Notes under the pieces: generated by a model
Seen by the model: the letters and a program-made list of their open reading frames with translations, nothing else
The model's database searches: none
What the model was told of the DNA's origin: nothing
Origin: an uncultured Roseburia sp.
Lineage (GTDB): Bacteria; Bacillota; Clostridia; Lachnospirales; Lachnospiraceae
Assembly (NCBI GenBank): GCA_900539115.1
Contig: UQAQ01000007.1
Span: forward strand, 31,720 to 95,719
Direction: 5' to 3'
DNA: 64,000 bases
Shown here: one piece after another, positions 37,765-47,192 of the stretch
How positions within the stretch are numbered: the stretch's first letter is position 1
How the letters are laid out: the number at the start of each line of letters is the position of its first letter
Program-made: the position numbers and the translations under genes

Positions 37765-37793
37765 AGTATACCACAAATGCATTTCTAACACAA
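37765..37793 (-). promoter_or_regulatory. Promoter of the BMP-chemoreceptor-EamA operon
   Basis: Minus strand: TTGTGT (37788-37793), 17-bp spacer, TATACT (37765-37770). MITE copy 3 starts 15 bp upstream of the -35. Confidence 0.65.
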
Positions 37794-37807
37794 TTATAAA
37801 TAATATG

Positions 37808-38000
37808 GTAACTATTCATGATCAATGTATGGAAATCAATGAATCGTCGTGCTTGCACGTAAGAGACTTTGATTTCCATACATTTAGATCCGAATAGGGC
37901 TCCCCTCCACATATGAGCATTTTTAGCCTTGCTAAAGGCGAGAAAAGAACACGAAGTGTTCGAAATGCGAATGTGTGGAAGGGGGAGGCTGAATAGTTAC
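37808..38000. mobile_element. MITE-like palindromic element, copy 3 (193 bp)
   Basis: Ends GTAACTATTCATGATC and GGCTGAATAGTTAC are inverted. The 9-bp sequence AATAATATG flanks it directly at 37799-37807 and 38001-38009. Interior hairpins match those of copies 1 and 2 with small changes, including a changed second stem (CCCCTCCACAT against ATGTGTGGAAGGGG). It separates two divergent promoters. Confidence 0.87.
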
Positions 38001-38018
38001 AATAATATGTAAATTTAT

Positions 38019-38047
38019 TTGATTTCCACGAATTCTTCGTTTATAAT
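38019..38047 (+). promoter_or_regulatory. Promoter of the anion permease gene
   Basis: TTGATT (38019-38024), 17-bp spacer, TATAAT (38042-38047). It lies just outside MITE copy 3. Confidence 0.75.
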
Positions 38048-38084
38048 AATGATACATTATGATTTAAGAAAGGAACCTCATCCG

Positions 38085-39215
38085 ATGCATCAGATAAAAA
38101 AATTTGTAAAAACAGAAACCGTTCTTTGTATTTTTTCTCTCCTTGCGCTCATTTCGTTCTTTCCGGTACCGCCGGATGCCGCTTATTTGGATTATATCGA
38201 TTTTCGAACATTGGCAATTTTATTCTGCCTCATGGCCGTTATGGCAGGTTTTCAGGAAAATGGTCTGTTTGCTGTAATCGCACAGTCTATCCTCTGCCAC
38301 GTAAAAAAAGTACGACAGATTTTATTTGTCTTAGTTCTTTTATGCTTTTTTTGCAGTATGTTCATTACCAACGACGTCGCATTGATCACATTTGTGCCGT
38401 TGACAATTATTGTATTCCACATGCTTGATGCAAAATTGAAAAAATGGTTACTCCCCACCATCGTGCTTCAGACGATTGCCGCCAATCTGGGAAGTATGCT
38501 GACTCCGCTCGGCAATCCACAAAATCTATATCTTTATGAAAAATCCGGCAGCAATATCGGCTCTTTTCTTCTGCTTATGCTGCCTTTTACTTTCGTTTCG
38601 CTTCTCCTTCTCTGTGCATGGATTCTTATTATATGCCGCCGGGAATCGAGTGCTATTCAGGTAAATTTTGAAAAAAAGGCATCCATTCAAAGTCCGCTTT
38701 CCGTTCTCGGCTTTTCTCTCCTTTTTCTGACCTGCCTGCTTACTGTTCTTCATGTGATACCGTGGAAAATCACTTTAAATATTGTCCTTATCAGCATGAT
38801 TGGCTACAGTCGGAAAACTTTTAAGAAAATTGATTATTCTCTTCTTTTCACATTTACCGCCCTTTTTATCTTTATCGGAAATATTGGGCGAATTCCGTTT
38901 TTTCATGATACCGTTGCTAATATTATCAATGGACATGAAACGCTTACTGCAATCCTTGCCAGCCAGTTTATGAGTAATGTTCCCGCTGCAATTCTTTTGT
39001 CAGGATTTACTCGTCAATATGCCGACTTGATCATCGGAGTAAATCTTGGTGGACTAGGCACGCTGATTGCCTCCATGGCAAGCCTGATTTCATTCAAATT
39101 TTTAGCCAAAGAAATGCCTGAAAAAAAAGGTGCTTATCTTTTGTATTTCACGATAAGCAGCCTCGTATTTCTGGTACTTTTGATGAGTCTTTCTTATCTA
39201 TTAAATGTGATGTAA
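38085..39215 (+). CDS. ArsB/NhaD/SLC13-like anion permease
   Basis: A 376-residue membrane protein with about 10-11 helices of the ion transporter superfamily. The segment ITNDVALITFVPLTIIV and the later GSMLTPLGNPQNLYLY pair (half-site motifs) are typical of citrate/arsenite/sodium-anion permeases. The frame is open to 38019, but AAAGGAA before ATG 38085 and the helix start fix the beginning. Substrate may be a dicarboxylate, citrate or an oxyanion. It ends 8 bp before the convergent sbcC stop. Confidence 0.78.
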   Translation: MHQIKKFVKTETVLCIFSLLALISFFPVPPDAAYLDYIDFRTLAILFCLMAVMAGFQENGLFAVIAQSILCHVKKVRQILFVLVLLCFFCSMFITNDVALITFVPLTIIVFHMLDAKLKKWLLPTIVLQTIAANLGSMLTPLGNPQNLYLYEKSGSNIGSFLLLMLPFTFVSLLLLCAWILIICRRESSAIQVNFEKKASIQSPLSVLGFSLLFLTCLLTVLHVIPWKITLNIVLISMIGYSRKTFKKIDYSLLFTFTALFIFIGNIGRIPFFHDTVANIINGHETLTAILASQFMSNVPAAILLSGFTRQYADLIIGVNLGGLGTLIASMASLISFKFLAKEMPEKKGAYLLYFTISSLVFLVLLMSLSYLLNVM

Positions 39216-39223
39216 CTATTTTG

Positions 39224-41986
39224 TCATACCCGGATACAAACGTCGCTGCGTCCCGTCGTATCTTTCGTTACGACAATCTGTTTGTCGATTTTTTCCTTCA
39301 ATTCCGACACATGCGATATGATACCGACCAGCTTATGTCCTTCGGTAATTCCGACCAGCGCCTTGTATGCCAGTGGAAGTGTTTTTTCAGTATCGAGCGA
39401 GCCAAATCCTTCATCGACAAACATCGTGTCGATCTGGATTCCGCCTGCCGACTCCTGCACCTCATCGGAGAGCCCCAGCGCCAATGACAACGATGCCATA
39501 AACGACTCCCCGCCGGAAAGCGACTTGACACTTCGCCGTGTGCCATTATAATGATCGATAACACATAATTCCAATCCGCTCTGGCTCCGCTTATTCTCCG
39601 CTTCCCGCACGCGCTCTAACTCATACTGTCCATCGGACATTTTCATAAACCGTAGATTCGCGCGGTAAATGATACGATCAAAATACGTCATCTGTACATA
39701 GGTTTCGAGACTGATTTTGTCTTTCGCCGTCAATGTTCCGTTTGCCGTCGCAGAAAGTGCATTGACCCACGCATATTTTTTCTCCTGCGCCAAAAGTTCA
39801 CCTGCATTTTTACTTATATTTTCCTGAATGCCCGCGTTCGTTTTCCGGCGCGTATGGATTTCTTTCATTTTTTCGTCAAATATCGTCCGCTTCCCCATCA
39901 AAGTCTTCTGGCGTTCCAAAAATTCCGGAAGATCTATGGTTTCTGCCGTTTCAATCGCTTTTTGAAGTCCATCGATCGTTCCCTGCATCGCAGAAACCGC
40001 CTGACTTTTTTGCTGATATGTCTTGTCAGCACTGTCAAATTTTTCCTGCTTTTTCTTGACTGAAATTCGGATTTCCTGCTCTTTCTGCGCCGCCTCCCGG
40101 TAGCCGGAAAAACGCAGATCTGCCACTATTTCCTGCTTTTGTTTCTTCGCATTTTCAAGTGTTTCCGTCGCCTTGATCTGAGATGCCACAAGTTCTTCTC
40201 TGCTTTGTTTTTCTTTCTCATAAGCAGTTTCACTTTCCGGAATTTTTTTCTCTAACCAAACTTTTCTCTGTATTCTCTTCTCTTCTTCTGACAATTCGTT
40301 CTGTCTTTTCAAAAGCTTCTCTTTTGTCTCTTTTTCCAATGCCGCGATCTGCTCGTCCGCGTCCGTCACCTTACCAAACAACTGCGAAAGTTCCTCCGTC
40401 AGATGGCTCGCTGCCTCTGTTGCTTTGGTATGATAAATGTTTGCCTGTTTTGCCTTCTCATTCACATTTTCATAAGCTCGCTCGCACGACATTTTCGCCT
40501 TTTTAAGTTCCTCCTCATGTGGCACTTCGCTCGAAAGTTCTGCCAGTTTCGGGTGACTCAATGAACCGCAGACCGGACATGGCATATCTTCCACCAGACG
40601 ACTTGCCAATAACCCCGCCTGTCCGTCACGATAGGCCTGATCCATCCGTTCATATACCTGTTTTTCCTTCTTATAGGCTTCGTCTGCCGCAAGGTATTGT
40701 TTCTGTGCTTCCCTTGCTTCACTTTCCCGTTCTGTCAGATCTTTCTGTTTTGCTTTGATCTGTTTGATCTTCTGTATTTTTTCGTTTAACCGCTCTATTT
40801 CATGTCGTAATTTTTCCTGCAATTCCCCGGTATCTGCGAGCATCTGCAATTCTTGTCTGTATTTTTCCAGTTCTATTTCAAGGTCTTTTATGCCTTTGTC
40901 TTTTTCCAATAATTGGGTTTTAATCCGTTCGGCAGAATGCCCCGCATTCTGAATTATCTTCTCCAGTTCTTCCACTTTTTCGTACTTTGGAAGTTCCAGA
41001 TGAATCTCCGTCGCCTGACGCAGAAATTCTTCTGTCCCCTCCTGCTCTTTTTTCGCCTGCTCCCGCTGCTGTTTTGCAAGTTCTCTTTCTTCGCGCAGAG
41101 TCTGAATCTGCTCTCCGGCTTCCTGCAATTCTTTTTGCATTTTTTCTATCTGCTCTGCCTGCCCGATCTTTGCATTTACGTTTTCTAATTCTTCGTCTAT
41201 TTTCGTCTCGTTTTCTCTTATTTTTCGAGCCTTTTCGACATCTTCCTGTTCTAATTTGCTCAGTATTTCCAATACTTTTTCGATTGGAAGTTCTTTCTTT
41301 TTTGCTTTTTCCACTTCCAAAAATAATACATTTTCTTCCTCACATAAAATCCCCTGAATATACTGCTCCATGCTCTTTCTAAGGTCCTGGCAGTTTCCGT
41401 ACAACTGCTTTGCTTCGCCCGAAAGTTTCTTTTGCAGATTCAGATAACGCTCCGTCTGAAATAAACGGCGAAAAATCTCCTGCCTCTCCGATGTCGGCGC
41501 GATCAAAAGTTTCAGGAAATCTCCCTGCGCGAGCATCGCGATCTGGGTAAACTGCTCCCTGTCCACGCCCAGCAGGTCTTCTATCACAGTGGTTACTTCC
41601 TTTTTCCCCGATACCACGACGCCATCCGGCAGAATCAGTTCCGCATTGGCTTTTTCGGTCGTCATGCCCTCTCCACGCTGTTTTTTTCTGGCGTATTCCG
41701 GATTTCTTGCCACCTCGTAGGTCTGTCCCCGATGCGAAAAGACAAGACGCACTTCCGTTTTCGTGTCACTGTCGGCGTACGTGGAACGAAGCATCCATTC
41801 CTCACGGTTTTCTCCGCTCGGTCTTCCGTACAAAGCATAGCAGATGGCATCAAATATCGTAGTTTTGCCGGCTCCCGTATCTCCTGTGATCAGATACAAT
41901 CCGTCATTTCCTAATTTTCCCATATCCAGTTTTTTTGTATCCGCATACGGTCCAAATGCTGTCATTGTCAAATATAACGGTCTCAT
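39224..41986 (-). CDS. sbcC: SbcC exonuclease subunit (Rad50-like SMC ATPase)
   Basis: With SbcD it opens hairpins and trims DNA ends. At 920 residues it has an N-terminal GDTGAGKTTIFDAICYALYG Walker A, two long coiled coils, a zinc hook CPVCGSLSHPK near the middle, and a C-terminal signature LSGGESFMASLSLALG with Walker B MFVDEGFGSLD. AAGGAG overlaps the end of sbcD before its ATG; the genes are 4 bp apart. Confidence 0.95.
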   Translation of the reverse strand: MRPLYLTMTAFGPYADTKKLDMGKLGNDGLYLITGDTGAGKTTIFDAICYALYGRPSGENREEWMLRSTYADSDTKTEVRLVFSHRGQTYEVARNPEYARKKQRGEGMTTEKANAELILPDGVVVSGKKEVTTVIEDLLGVDREQFTQIAMLAQGDFLKLLIAPTSERQEIFRRLFQTERYLNLQKKLSGEAKQLYGNCQDLRKSMEQYIQGILCEEENVLFLEVEKAKKKELPIEKVLEILSKLEQEDVEKARKIRENETKIDEELENVNAKIGQAEQIEKMQKELQEAGEQIQTLREERELAKQQREQAKKEQEGTEEFLRQATEIHLELPKYEKVEELEKIIQNAGHSAERIKTQLLEKDKGIKDLEIELEKYRQELQMLADTGELQEKLRHEIERLNEKIQKIKQIKAKQKDLTERESEAREAQKQYLAADEAYKKEKQVYERMDQAYRDGQAGLLASRLVEDMPCPVCGSLSHPKLAELSSEVPHEEELKKAKMSCERAYENVNEKAKQANIYHTKATEAASHLTEELSQLFGKVTDADEQIAALEKETKEKLLKRQNELSEEEKRIQRKVWLEKKIPESETAYEKEKQSREELVASQIKATETLENAKKQKQEIVADLRFSGYREAAQKEQEIRISVKKKQEKFDSADKTYQQKSQAVSAMQGTIDGLQKAIETAETIDLPEFLERQKTLMGKRTIFDEKMKEIHTRRKTNAGIQENISKNAGELLAQEKKYAWVNALSATANGTLTAKDKISLETYVQMTYFDRIIYRANLRFMKMSDGQYELERVREAENKRSQSGLELCVIDHYNGTRRSVKSLSGGESFMASLSLALGLSDEVQESAGGIQIDTMFVDEGFGSLDTEKTLPLAYKALVGITEGHKLVGIISHVSELKEKIDKQIVVTKDTTGRSDVCIRV

Positions 41987-41990
41987 ATCC

Positions 41991-43121
41991 TCACTCCTTC
42001 CACACGGTTTTCATCATATCCTGCACGAACGCGCGCTGCTCTTCATTCATCGGCTGATTATTCTGCATCTCATACAATTCTTCAAACAATTCGATCGGCT
42101 GTTTATGCTCCACATCCGCGCCCTTTTCCACCAGTTGATCCTGCCTGGTCCGCGTATTATCATAATTCAATTTCATAAGATTTGGGTAAATTTTTCGAAG
42201 TTTTCCCATCGCATCCGGAATATCTTCCTCATCTGTCAATGTGACGTGAAGATAATCGTCGGTTTTCTGGTCTTGATAAAAAGATTCTTTGGTTAATTCT
42301 TCAAATGTTCCACTGATTTCCCGCATATCATGTTTGGGAATCAACGGAGCCGTACGTATCGCAATCGTTTTCCCTTCGATGTCTAATATCGTCACGGATT
42401 TATGATGATTGGCCTCAGAAAAGGAGTATTTAAGCGGAGTTCCGCTATAGCGGACCGTATCTCTTCCTACCCGCTGCGGACCATGAATGTGCCCAAGTGC
42501 GACATAATCAAAGGCATCAAACACCGAAACATCGACGTTATCCAGTCCCCCGATCATTTCCTCCGAATCCGAGCGGGAGGCCCCGGTCACAAACTGGTGC
42601 GCGATCAGAATATTGCATTTTGTTTCGTCAACGTCCATGTGGTCAATTGCCACACGGCACGCATCAGAATAATTTTTGATATTGTCAGTTTCCTCTGGAA
42701 ATACCGTTTTGACAGTAATTGGCCGAACAAACGGAAGCATATAAATATTGATTTTATTTCCATTTTCTTCCAAAGAAAACGGTTCCACCTTCCCCTCATA
42801 CACAGGGGAAAAATGAATTCCGCTGCGGTCGATCAAATCTGACGCAAATGCAAGTTTAACCGCAGAGTCGTGGTTTCCACTGATGATATACACCTGCAGT
42901 TCCCGTTTTGCAAGGTTTGATAAAAATCCGCCAAGAAGTTTTACTGCCTCTTCGTTTGGCACAGATTTATCGTAAATATCTCCTGCGATCATCACTCCAT
43001 CCGGCTTCTCCTCGTCAATGATCTCCAGCACTTTCCGTAATATATAACGCTGATCTTCCACCATCGAAAATTCATTCACGCGTTTTCCGAGATGAAGATC
43101 TGACAAATGCAGTAACCGCAT
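41991..43121 (-). CDS. sbcD: SbcD nuclease subunit (Mre11-like)
   Basis: The nuclease half of SbcCD, 376 residues. Calcineurin-type metal motifs are DLHLGK, GDIYDK, SGNHD and GHIHGPQ. The C-terminal part caps and binds SbcC. GGGAGG precedes the ATG. It lies 15 bp after an AAA+ ATPase gene and 4 bp before sbcC. Confidence 0.95.
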   Translation of the reverse strand: MRLLHLSDLHLGKRVNEFSMVEDQRYILRKVLEIIDEEKPDGVMIAGDIYDKSVPNEEAVKLLGGFLSNLAKRELQVYIISGNHDSAVKLAFASDLIDRSGIHFSPVYEGKVEPFSLEENGNKINIYMLPFVRPITVKTVFPEETDNIKNYSDACRVAIDHMDVDETKCNILIAHQFVTGASRSDSEEMIGGLDNVDVSVFDAFDYVALGHIHGPQRVGRDTVRYSGTPLKYSFSEANHHKSVTILDIEGKTIAIRTAPLIPKHDMREISGTFEELTKESFYQDQKTDDYLHVTLTDEEDIPDAMGKLRKIYPNLMKLNYDNTRTRQDQLVEKGADVEHKQPIELFEELYEMQNNQPMNEEQRAFVQDMMKTVWKE

Positions 43122-43136
43122 CGGCTCCCTCCCTTG

Positions 43137-44624
43137 TTATTCAATGTCCAACAGTTCTTTTACCATCGCCGCTGTATATTCTACTTTTTCCACATGATTT
43201 GCTTCGATCTGATACAACGCATGTGCCGCAAGATGTTCTGCTGCCTGCTCCAATGGACGGATTCCCGTCGTTCCTTTGTATTTTTCCATAATCGCATCCA
43301 AGGCATCTTCGCCGATGATACATTCCTCTTTTTGCATGCTCATATGTTTCAGCACTTTCGGAAGGGCGAACTGAGAAAAGATGGTTTTCTTTTCTTCGAT
43401 CGTATAGTCCGGTATATCAATAACTGCAAAACGTGACATCAATGGCGCACTGATATTTTCCTTGTCATTTGCCGTCGCGATCGGATACACTCCTACGGTC
43501 GGAATACGACATTCAATGTAGTTGTCCGTAAATCCAAGATTGTCCAATAAGGTCAAAAGCACGTCCGCCGGATTTCCATTTCCCTTTCCGGAATTTGCCT
43601 TATCCAGCTCATTGATGATAAATACAAGATTGGAAGATTCTGCCATTGCAAAGGCTTCCATGATAATACCTGCTTTTGCATTCGCATAAATACGTGAACT
43701 TCCGGTAAGCTGCTCCGGATCGTTGATCGAACTCATATCCAGTGTCGTCCATGGCAGCCGCAGAATACGTGCTACGGCATACGCGATCTGCGATTTTCCG
43801 GTACCTGCCGGGCCACAAAGCAAAATACCATACGCCGGCAGTGTATGTGTACGATTGATCTGAATGATCGTCTCGATAATACGTTGTTTCACGGATTCCA
43901 TCCCGTACAATTCCTCATCCAGGATTCGTCTCGCCTCATCCGGGTCAATGGATTCAAAATAATTGCTCTTCCACTGAATGTTCATCATCATGGAAAGTGC
44001 TCTCTGGGCATGTCTCTTTTCTTCCGCTGTCACTTCGCTTGATCTTGCCACGGCAAGATTTCTTCTCGCCCAAAGCCGCACATTGTCCGGCAATGTTCTT
44101 CCGGCGCAATTCATAAAATCGACGATACTCTGAAGGCTCGTAAGTTTCATATTATCGCCGTCTTCATCTTCTTCCTCAAGTTCATCGATCTCCGGCGCAT
44201 CGCTGGCAAGCAGCCGTCCGATCATAAATTGCAAAAATCCGTCTTCTGCAGAAAGTTTCGTACCGCCGCCAAAACTGACCTCGCGTACTTTATAAACCGC
44301 ATACCCTTCGGCTGTATTTTCTCCGGAAAGGCGCACTTTAATATGGTTTTCCCCAAGCCACTTAAAAAGACCGGTAAAACGTGCGTCCATGCGAAGTATA
44401 TTAGCACTCACCGTACCATTTTCTCCCTGATATTCAAATGCTGTCTTTTTCACCGGATTCGTGATCAATCCGATCGGATGATGGCAGCTTCCTTCCTCCA
44501 ATGTTTCTAAGACCATGAGCGGGTTATCCACCGTCGGATTTTTCTCATTGGACTGAAATATTGTATATGTACATTCCGGCGCTTTTCCGGCATCCGGAGT
44601 GTGGGTAAAATCAAAAACAGGCAT
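43137..44624 (-). CDS. Lon-like AAA+ ATPase with degenerate Walker B
   Basis: A 495-residue protein. The N-terminal 130 residues are unrecognised; residues about 200-460 form a Lon-type AAA+ domain with Walker A GPAGTGKS, sensor-1 IATAND and arginine finger in MSRFAVIDI. The Walker B reads LVFIINELDKA, so the usual first Asp is Asn while the catalytic Glu remains. No Lon protease domain follows. GAGGAG precedes the ATG. It ends 15 bp before sbcD. It could act as a remodelling factor with SbcCD, or be housekeeping. Confidence 0.8.
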   Translation of the reverse strand: MPVFDFTHTPDAGKAPECTYTIFQSNEKNPTVDNPLMVLETLEEGSCHHPIGLITNPVKKTAFEYQGENGTVSANILRMDARFTGLFKWLGENHIKVRLSGENTAEGYAVYKVREVSFGGGTKLSAEDGFLQFMIGRLLASDAPEIDELEEEDEDGDNMKLTSLQSIVDFMNCAGRTLPDNVRLWARRNLAVARSSEVTAEEKRHAQRALSMMMNIQWKSNYFESIDPDEARRILDEELYGMESVKQRIIETIIQINRTHTLPAYGILLCGPAGTGKSQIAYAVARILRLPWTTLDMSSINDPEQLTGSSRIYANAKAGIIMEAFAMAESSNLVFIINELDKANSGKGNGNPADVLLTLLDNLGFTDNYIECRIPTVGVYPIATANDKENISAPLMSRFAVIDIPDYTIEEKKTIFSQFALPKVLKHMSMQKEECIIGEDALDAIMEKYKGTTGIRPLEQAAEHLAAHALYQIEANHVEKVEYTAAMVKELLDIE

Positions 44625-44649
44625 GTTTGTTCTCCTCTCAGTTGTATCC

Positions 44650-44739
44650 TTACAATTTTTTCATCAATTCCTGAATTCGTTCTTCTTCCATGATACTAAG
44701 TCGTTCTTCGCTTGTCAAGCCTTTTGAGTTGTATTCAAT
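44650..44739 (-). other. Short open segment, possible gene fragment
   Basis: On the minus strand a frame of about 29 codons ends in TAA at 44650, with a charged helical end (RIQELMKKL). It has no start with a ribosome site and sits between the 325-aa gene and the AAA+ gene. It may be the tail of a lost gene. Confidence 0.3.
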
Positions 44740-44742
44740 TTT

Positions 44743-45720
44743 TTACACATCAACCTCTCCCCCAATAATTTGATCTAACGGAATCCCCTTTGGCAACATA
44801 TCCAATAACGACTTACGATATAAGATTAAAAATTGATACAGGGAAATTTTTCCTTTTAAATAAGCACTCAGCCCCTTCAGAATCTTCTCATGCTCCTGAA
44901 ATGTTCCGTGATAATATTCCATATCCATATAATTATTCCGCATTAGCGGATGATAAAAGACGGACCCATCCGCCATAGGAAGATAGCCATAGACATACAT
45001 GTCCGAAGAATCCCCGCTTTTCTGCAGCAATTCCGTATCGCCCCAATTGGATACCCCGTCTACGACGACAATTCTTTCCTCGGGATCCGGATTACGTGGA
45101 TTCCACACAATATCCCCTTTTTTAAACGGCGTCGGGATATCCAGCCAAATACCTTCAAAACTGTTGCAAAGCAGGTCATTCTCCTTCGTTGTACCCTTAT
45201 ACTTTTCAAACACATTCATAAAAGCCCCATCTTTCCGGTATGTCAAGATAACTCTGTCCTCTACATCCTGCACTGCCTGTCTCTCCAACCAATACGTAAC
45301 GACCGGCAGATCAACATAGAAAACGTCCTCTTTCGCATCCTCCGCGCAGCTTCGAAAATCCGGAAAAACTTCACGCGCTCTGTTATACTGCTCTATTTCA
45401 TCATAATACGAATTTTGATAAACATATTTCCCGGGTTCCGGGTCTTTCTCAAAATCTTCCCGGATCTCATCCACCAGATCCATATACTCTTGCAGCATCT
45501 GATGAAGACTTTCCCAGCCTGTATGCCATCCTTCACGCTCCGACACCTCGCAGTCGGGCATCGTCTCGATCACTTCGTGCCACTTCTTCTTTTTTTCGTC
45601 AAAGGTAAGATAATCATTTTTCCAAATAAGCCACGCTGTCTCCAGCGAGTTGAATTCATAGTGAATTTCCCGCAAATATTCCGCAATGTCTTTTGAATTG
45701 ATCAAAGAATAAACATCCAT
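44743..45720 (-). CDS. Protein of unknown function, 325 aa
   Basis: Not recognised. A soluble acidic protein rich in Trp, Tyr and Asp; residues 1-110 look helical and 180-260 hold a small beta-rich part with FKKGDIVWNPRNPDPEERIVV, similar in style to barrel domains in other unknown Lachnospiraceae proteins. AAAGGGG precedes the ATG. It is upstream of the AAA+/sbcDC genes, with 118 bp between, so co-transcription is possible. Confidence 0.6.
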   Translation of the reverse strand: MDVYSLINSKDIAEYLREIHYEFNSLETAWLIWKNDYLTFDEKKKKWHEVIETMPDCEVSEREGWHTGWESLHQMLQEYMDLVDEIREDFEKDPEPGKYVYQNSYYDEIEQYNRAREVFPDFRSCAEDAKEDVFYVDLPVVTYWLERQAVQDVEDRVILTYRKDGAFMNVFEKYKGTTKENDLLCNSFEGIWLDIPTPFKKGDIVWNPRNPDPEERIVVVDGVSNWGDTELLQKSGDSSDMYVYGYLPMADGSVFYHPLMRNNYMDMEYYHGTFQEHEKILKGLSAYLKGKISLYQFLILYRKSLLDMLPKGIPLDQIIGGEVDV

Positions 45721-45758
45721 AACAAAATCCCCTTTCTATACCGGCAAAACTATTATAT

Positions 45759-45807
45759 GTAACGATTCAGGACTCCCGACGCCCTTATTCGCATTTCGAA
45801 TAATTAC
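45759..45807. mobile_element. Shortened MITE-like element, inverted, 49 bp
   Basis: GTAACGATTCAGGA at the left and AATAATTAC at the right resemble the element ends; the inner ATTCGCATTTCG matches the reverse strand of the full copies. ATTATAT stands on both sides (left TATTATAT, right CATTATAT). Confidence 0.6.
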
Positions 45808-45863
45808 CATTATATAAATTTTACCAAATGAGAATGACACATTTTGTCATGGAAATCCTCTTT

Positions 45864-46274
45864 TCACCCCACAATTCTTGCTATTTCCATTACTGCTATT
45901 TTCAAAAGGGCTCCGCCGGACATAACATAGAACCAGACTTCCCTTGCCTGCTGGGATTTTGCAATAGGAGTGGCAATGGCCGCGATCACAATGACAGCTG
46001 CCCCGATGCATCCGATAAGATTCGGAAAGCTCACAAGTGGAAATACCCCCGGTGCACAGCTTCCATCTACCGCATTTTGTATTGTCTTATCTAATCCGTC
46101 TCTTGCCGCCGCAAAACAGCATATAACCAGACCAAATACGAGCAGAAGCAGGCTTCTTCGTCCCCAGTAAGTTACATTTTCCCGGTGAACGACCGTATAT
46201 CCCATAAATCCCAAAAGACACAAGATCATAATCGTCGTTGCCGTTGTCGTCGCATTTCCAAAATAAAGTTTCAT
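45864..46274 (-). CDS. Four-helix membrane protein of unknown function, 136 aa
   Basis: Not recognised. Four hydrophobic helices (about 10-28, 40-60, 80-102 and 112-135). The frame is open to 46307, but AAGGAGG before ATG 46274 fixes the start. Its promoter carries two copies of a 16-bp palindrome also present at 48100-48142, so a repressor that fits that site likely controls it. Confidence 0.6.
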   Translation of the reverse strand: MKLYFGNATTTATTIMILCLLGFMGYTVVHRENVTYWGRRSLLLLVFGLVICCFAAARDGLDKTIQNAVDGSCAPGVFPLVSFPNLIGCIGAAVIVIAAIATPIAKSQQAREVWFYVMSGGALLKIAVMEIARIVG

Positions 46275-46299
46275 CCTTTTTTCCTCCTTGTTTTTAAAA

Positions 46300-46349
46300 G
46301 TTACCAATCGGTTACATTATATTATAGTTACCGTTCGGTTACTTGTCAA
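46300..46349 (-). promoter_or_regulatory. Promoter with paired palindromic operators (gene at 45864)
   Basis: Minus strand: TTGACA (46344-46349), 17-bp spacer, TATAAT (46321-46326). The spacer is itself the palindrome GTTACCGTTCGGTTAC (46327-46342), and a second, GTTACCAATCGGTTAC, lies just downstream (46300-46315), 27 bp apart. Binding would cover the promoter. Confidence 0.8.
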
Positions 46350-46365
46350 GATTTTCTTCCCTTCC

Positions 46366-46394
46366 TTGCACCTCTTTTGCAAACATGCTATACT
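46366..46394 (+). promoter_or_regulatory. Promoter of the PHP gene
   Basis: TTGCAC (46366-46371), 17-bp spacer, TATACT (46389-46394). Confidence 0.7.
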
Positions 46395-46425
46395 ATTTTC
46401 AAATATTTTAAGGGGAAGTGTTCCT

Positions 46426-47190
46426 ATGACTGTTCTTGAAAACCTAAGAAAAGAATATCCGTATTTATATGAAACCCATCTGCACACGAGCGAAGCCTCT
46501 GCCTGTGCCCGCTCCACCGGAAAAGAAATGGCGCAGGCGTGCAAAGAGGCGGGTTACACCGGGATCATTGTAACCAATCACAACTGGCATGGAAACCATT
46601 GTATTGACCCGTCTCTGCCGTGGGAAAAATGGATCCGCGAATATTACCGTGCTTATGCGGAAACCAGGAAATGGGGTGAAAAAATAGGACTCGACGTTTT
46701 CTTTGGCTACGAAGCCGGTTACCGGGGTACCGAATTTTTAGTATATGGCATCACTCTTGAATGGCTCATTTCCCACCCTGAAATTGAAAATGCCACGATC
46801 GAGGAACAATATGAATGGATACATGAAGCCGGTGGAATGGTTATCCACGCCCATCCGTTTCGTGAAGAACCGTACATCCCGGAAATTCGTTTATTTCCAA
46901 AATATGTCGATGGCGTAGAGGGCATCAATGCCACCCACTCCCATCCGAAAAGCCTCAGCCACAACAACCCGGAATTTGACGAAAAAGCAATCGCCTATGC
47001 CACAAAATACCACCTGCCAATGACCGCCGGTTCGGACATTCACAATACCGCGTTATTCGGTGGCGGCGTCGCATTCCGGCGAAAACTAAAAGACATTCAT
47101 GACTACTGCGATGCGATCCGTGGTGGAGAAGATTATCTTTTGACAAATGGCGTAAATGGGTATACGAAAGAGGGCAGACTGCTGTATTGA
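46426..47190 (+). CDS. PHP-domain phosphoesterase
   Basis: A 254-residue PHP-type metal-dependent phosphoesterase. Metal ligands appear in ETHLHTSEAS, TNHNWHG, GYEAGYRG, VIHAHPFREE and AGSDIHN. The frame opens at 46288, but GGGGAAGTG and ATG 46426 set the start, 32 bp after its promoter. Possible substrates include histidinol phosphate or nucleotide ends; the lone PHP form without polymerase suggests small-molecule phosphatase. Confidence 0.8.
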   Translation: MTVLENLRKEYPYLYETHLHTSEASACARSTGKEMAQACKEAGYTGIIVTNHNWHGNHCIDPSLPWEKWIREYYRAYAETRKWGEKIGLDVFFGYEAGYRGTEFLVYGITLEWLISHPEIENATIEEQYEWIHEAGGMVIHAHPFREEPYIPEIRLFPKYVDGVEGINATHSHPKSLSHNNPEFDEKAIAYATKYHLPMTAGSDIHNTALFGGGVAFRRKLKDIHDYCDAIRGGEDYLLTNGVNGYTKEGRLLY

Positions 47191-47192
47191 CT

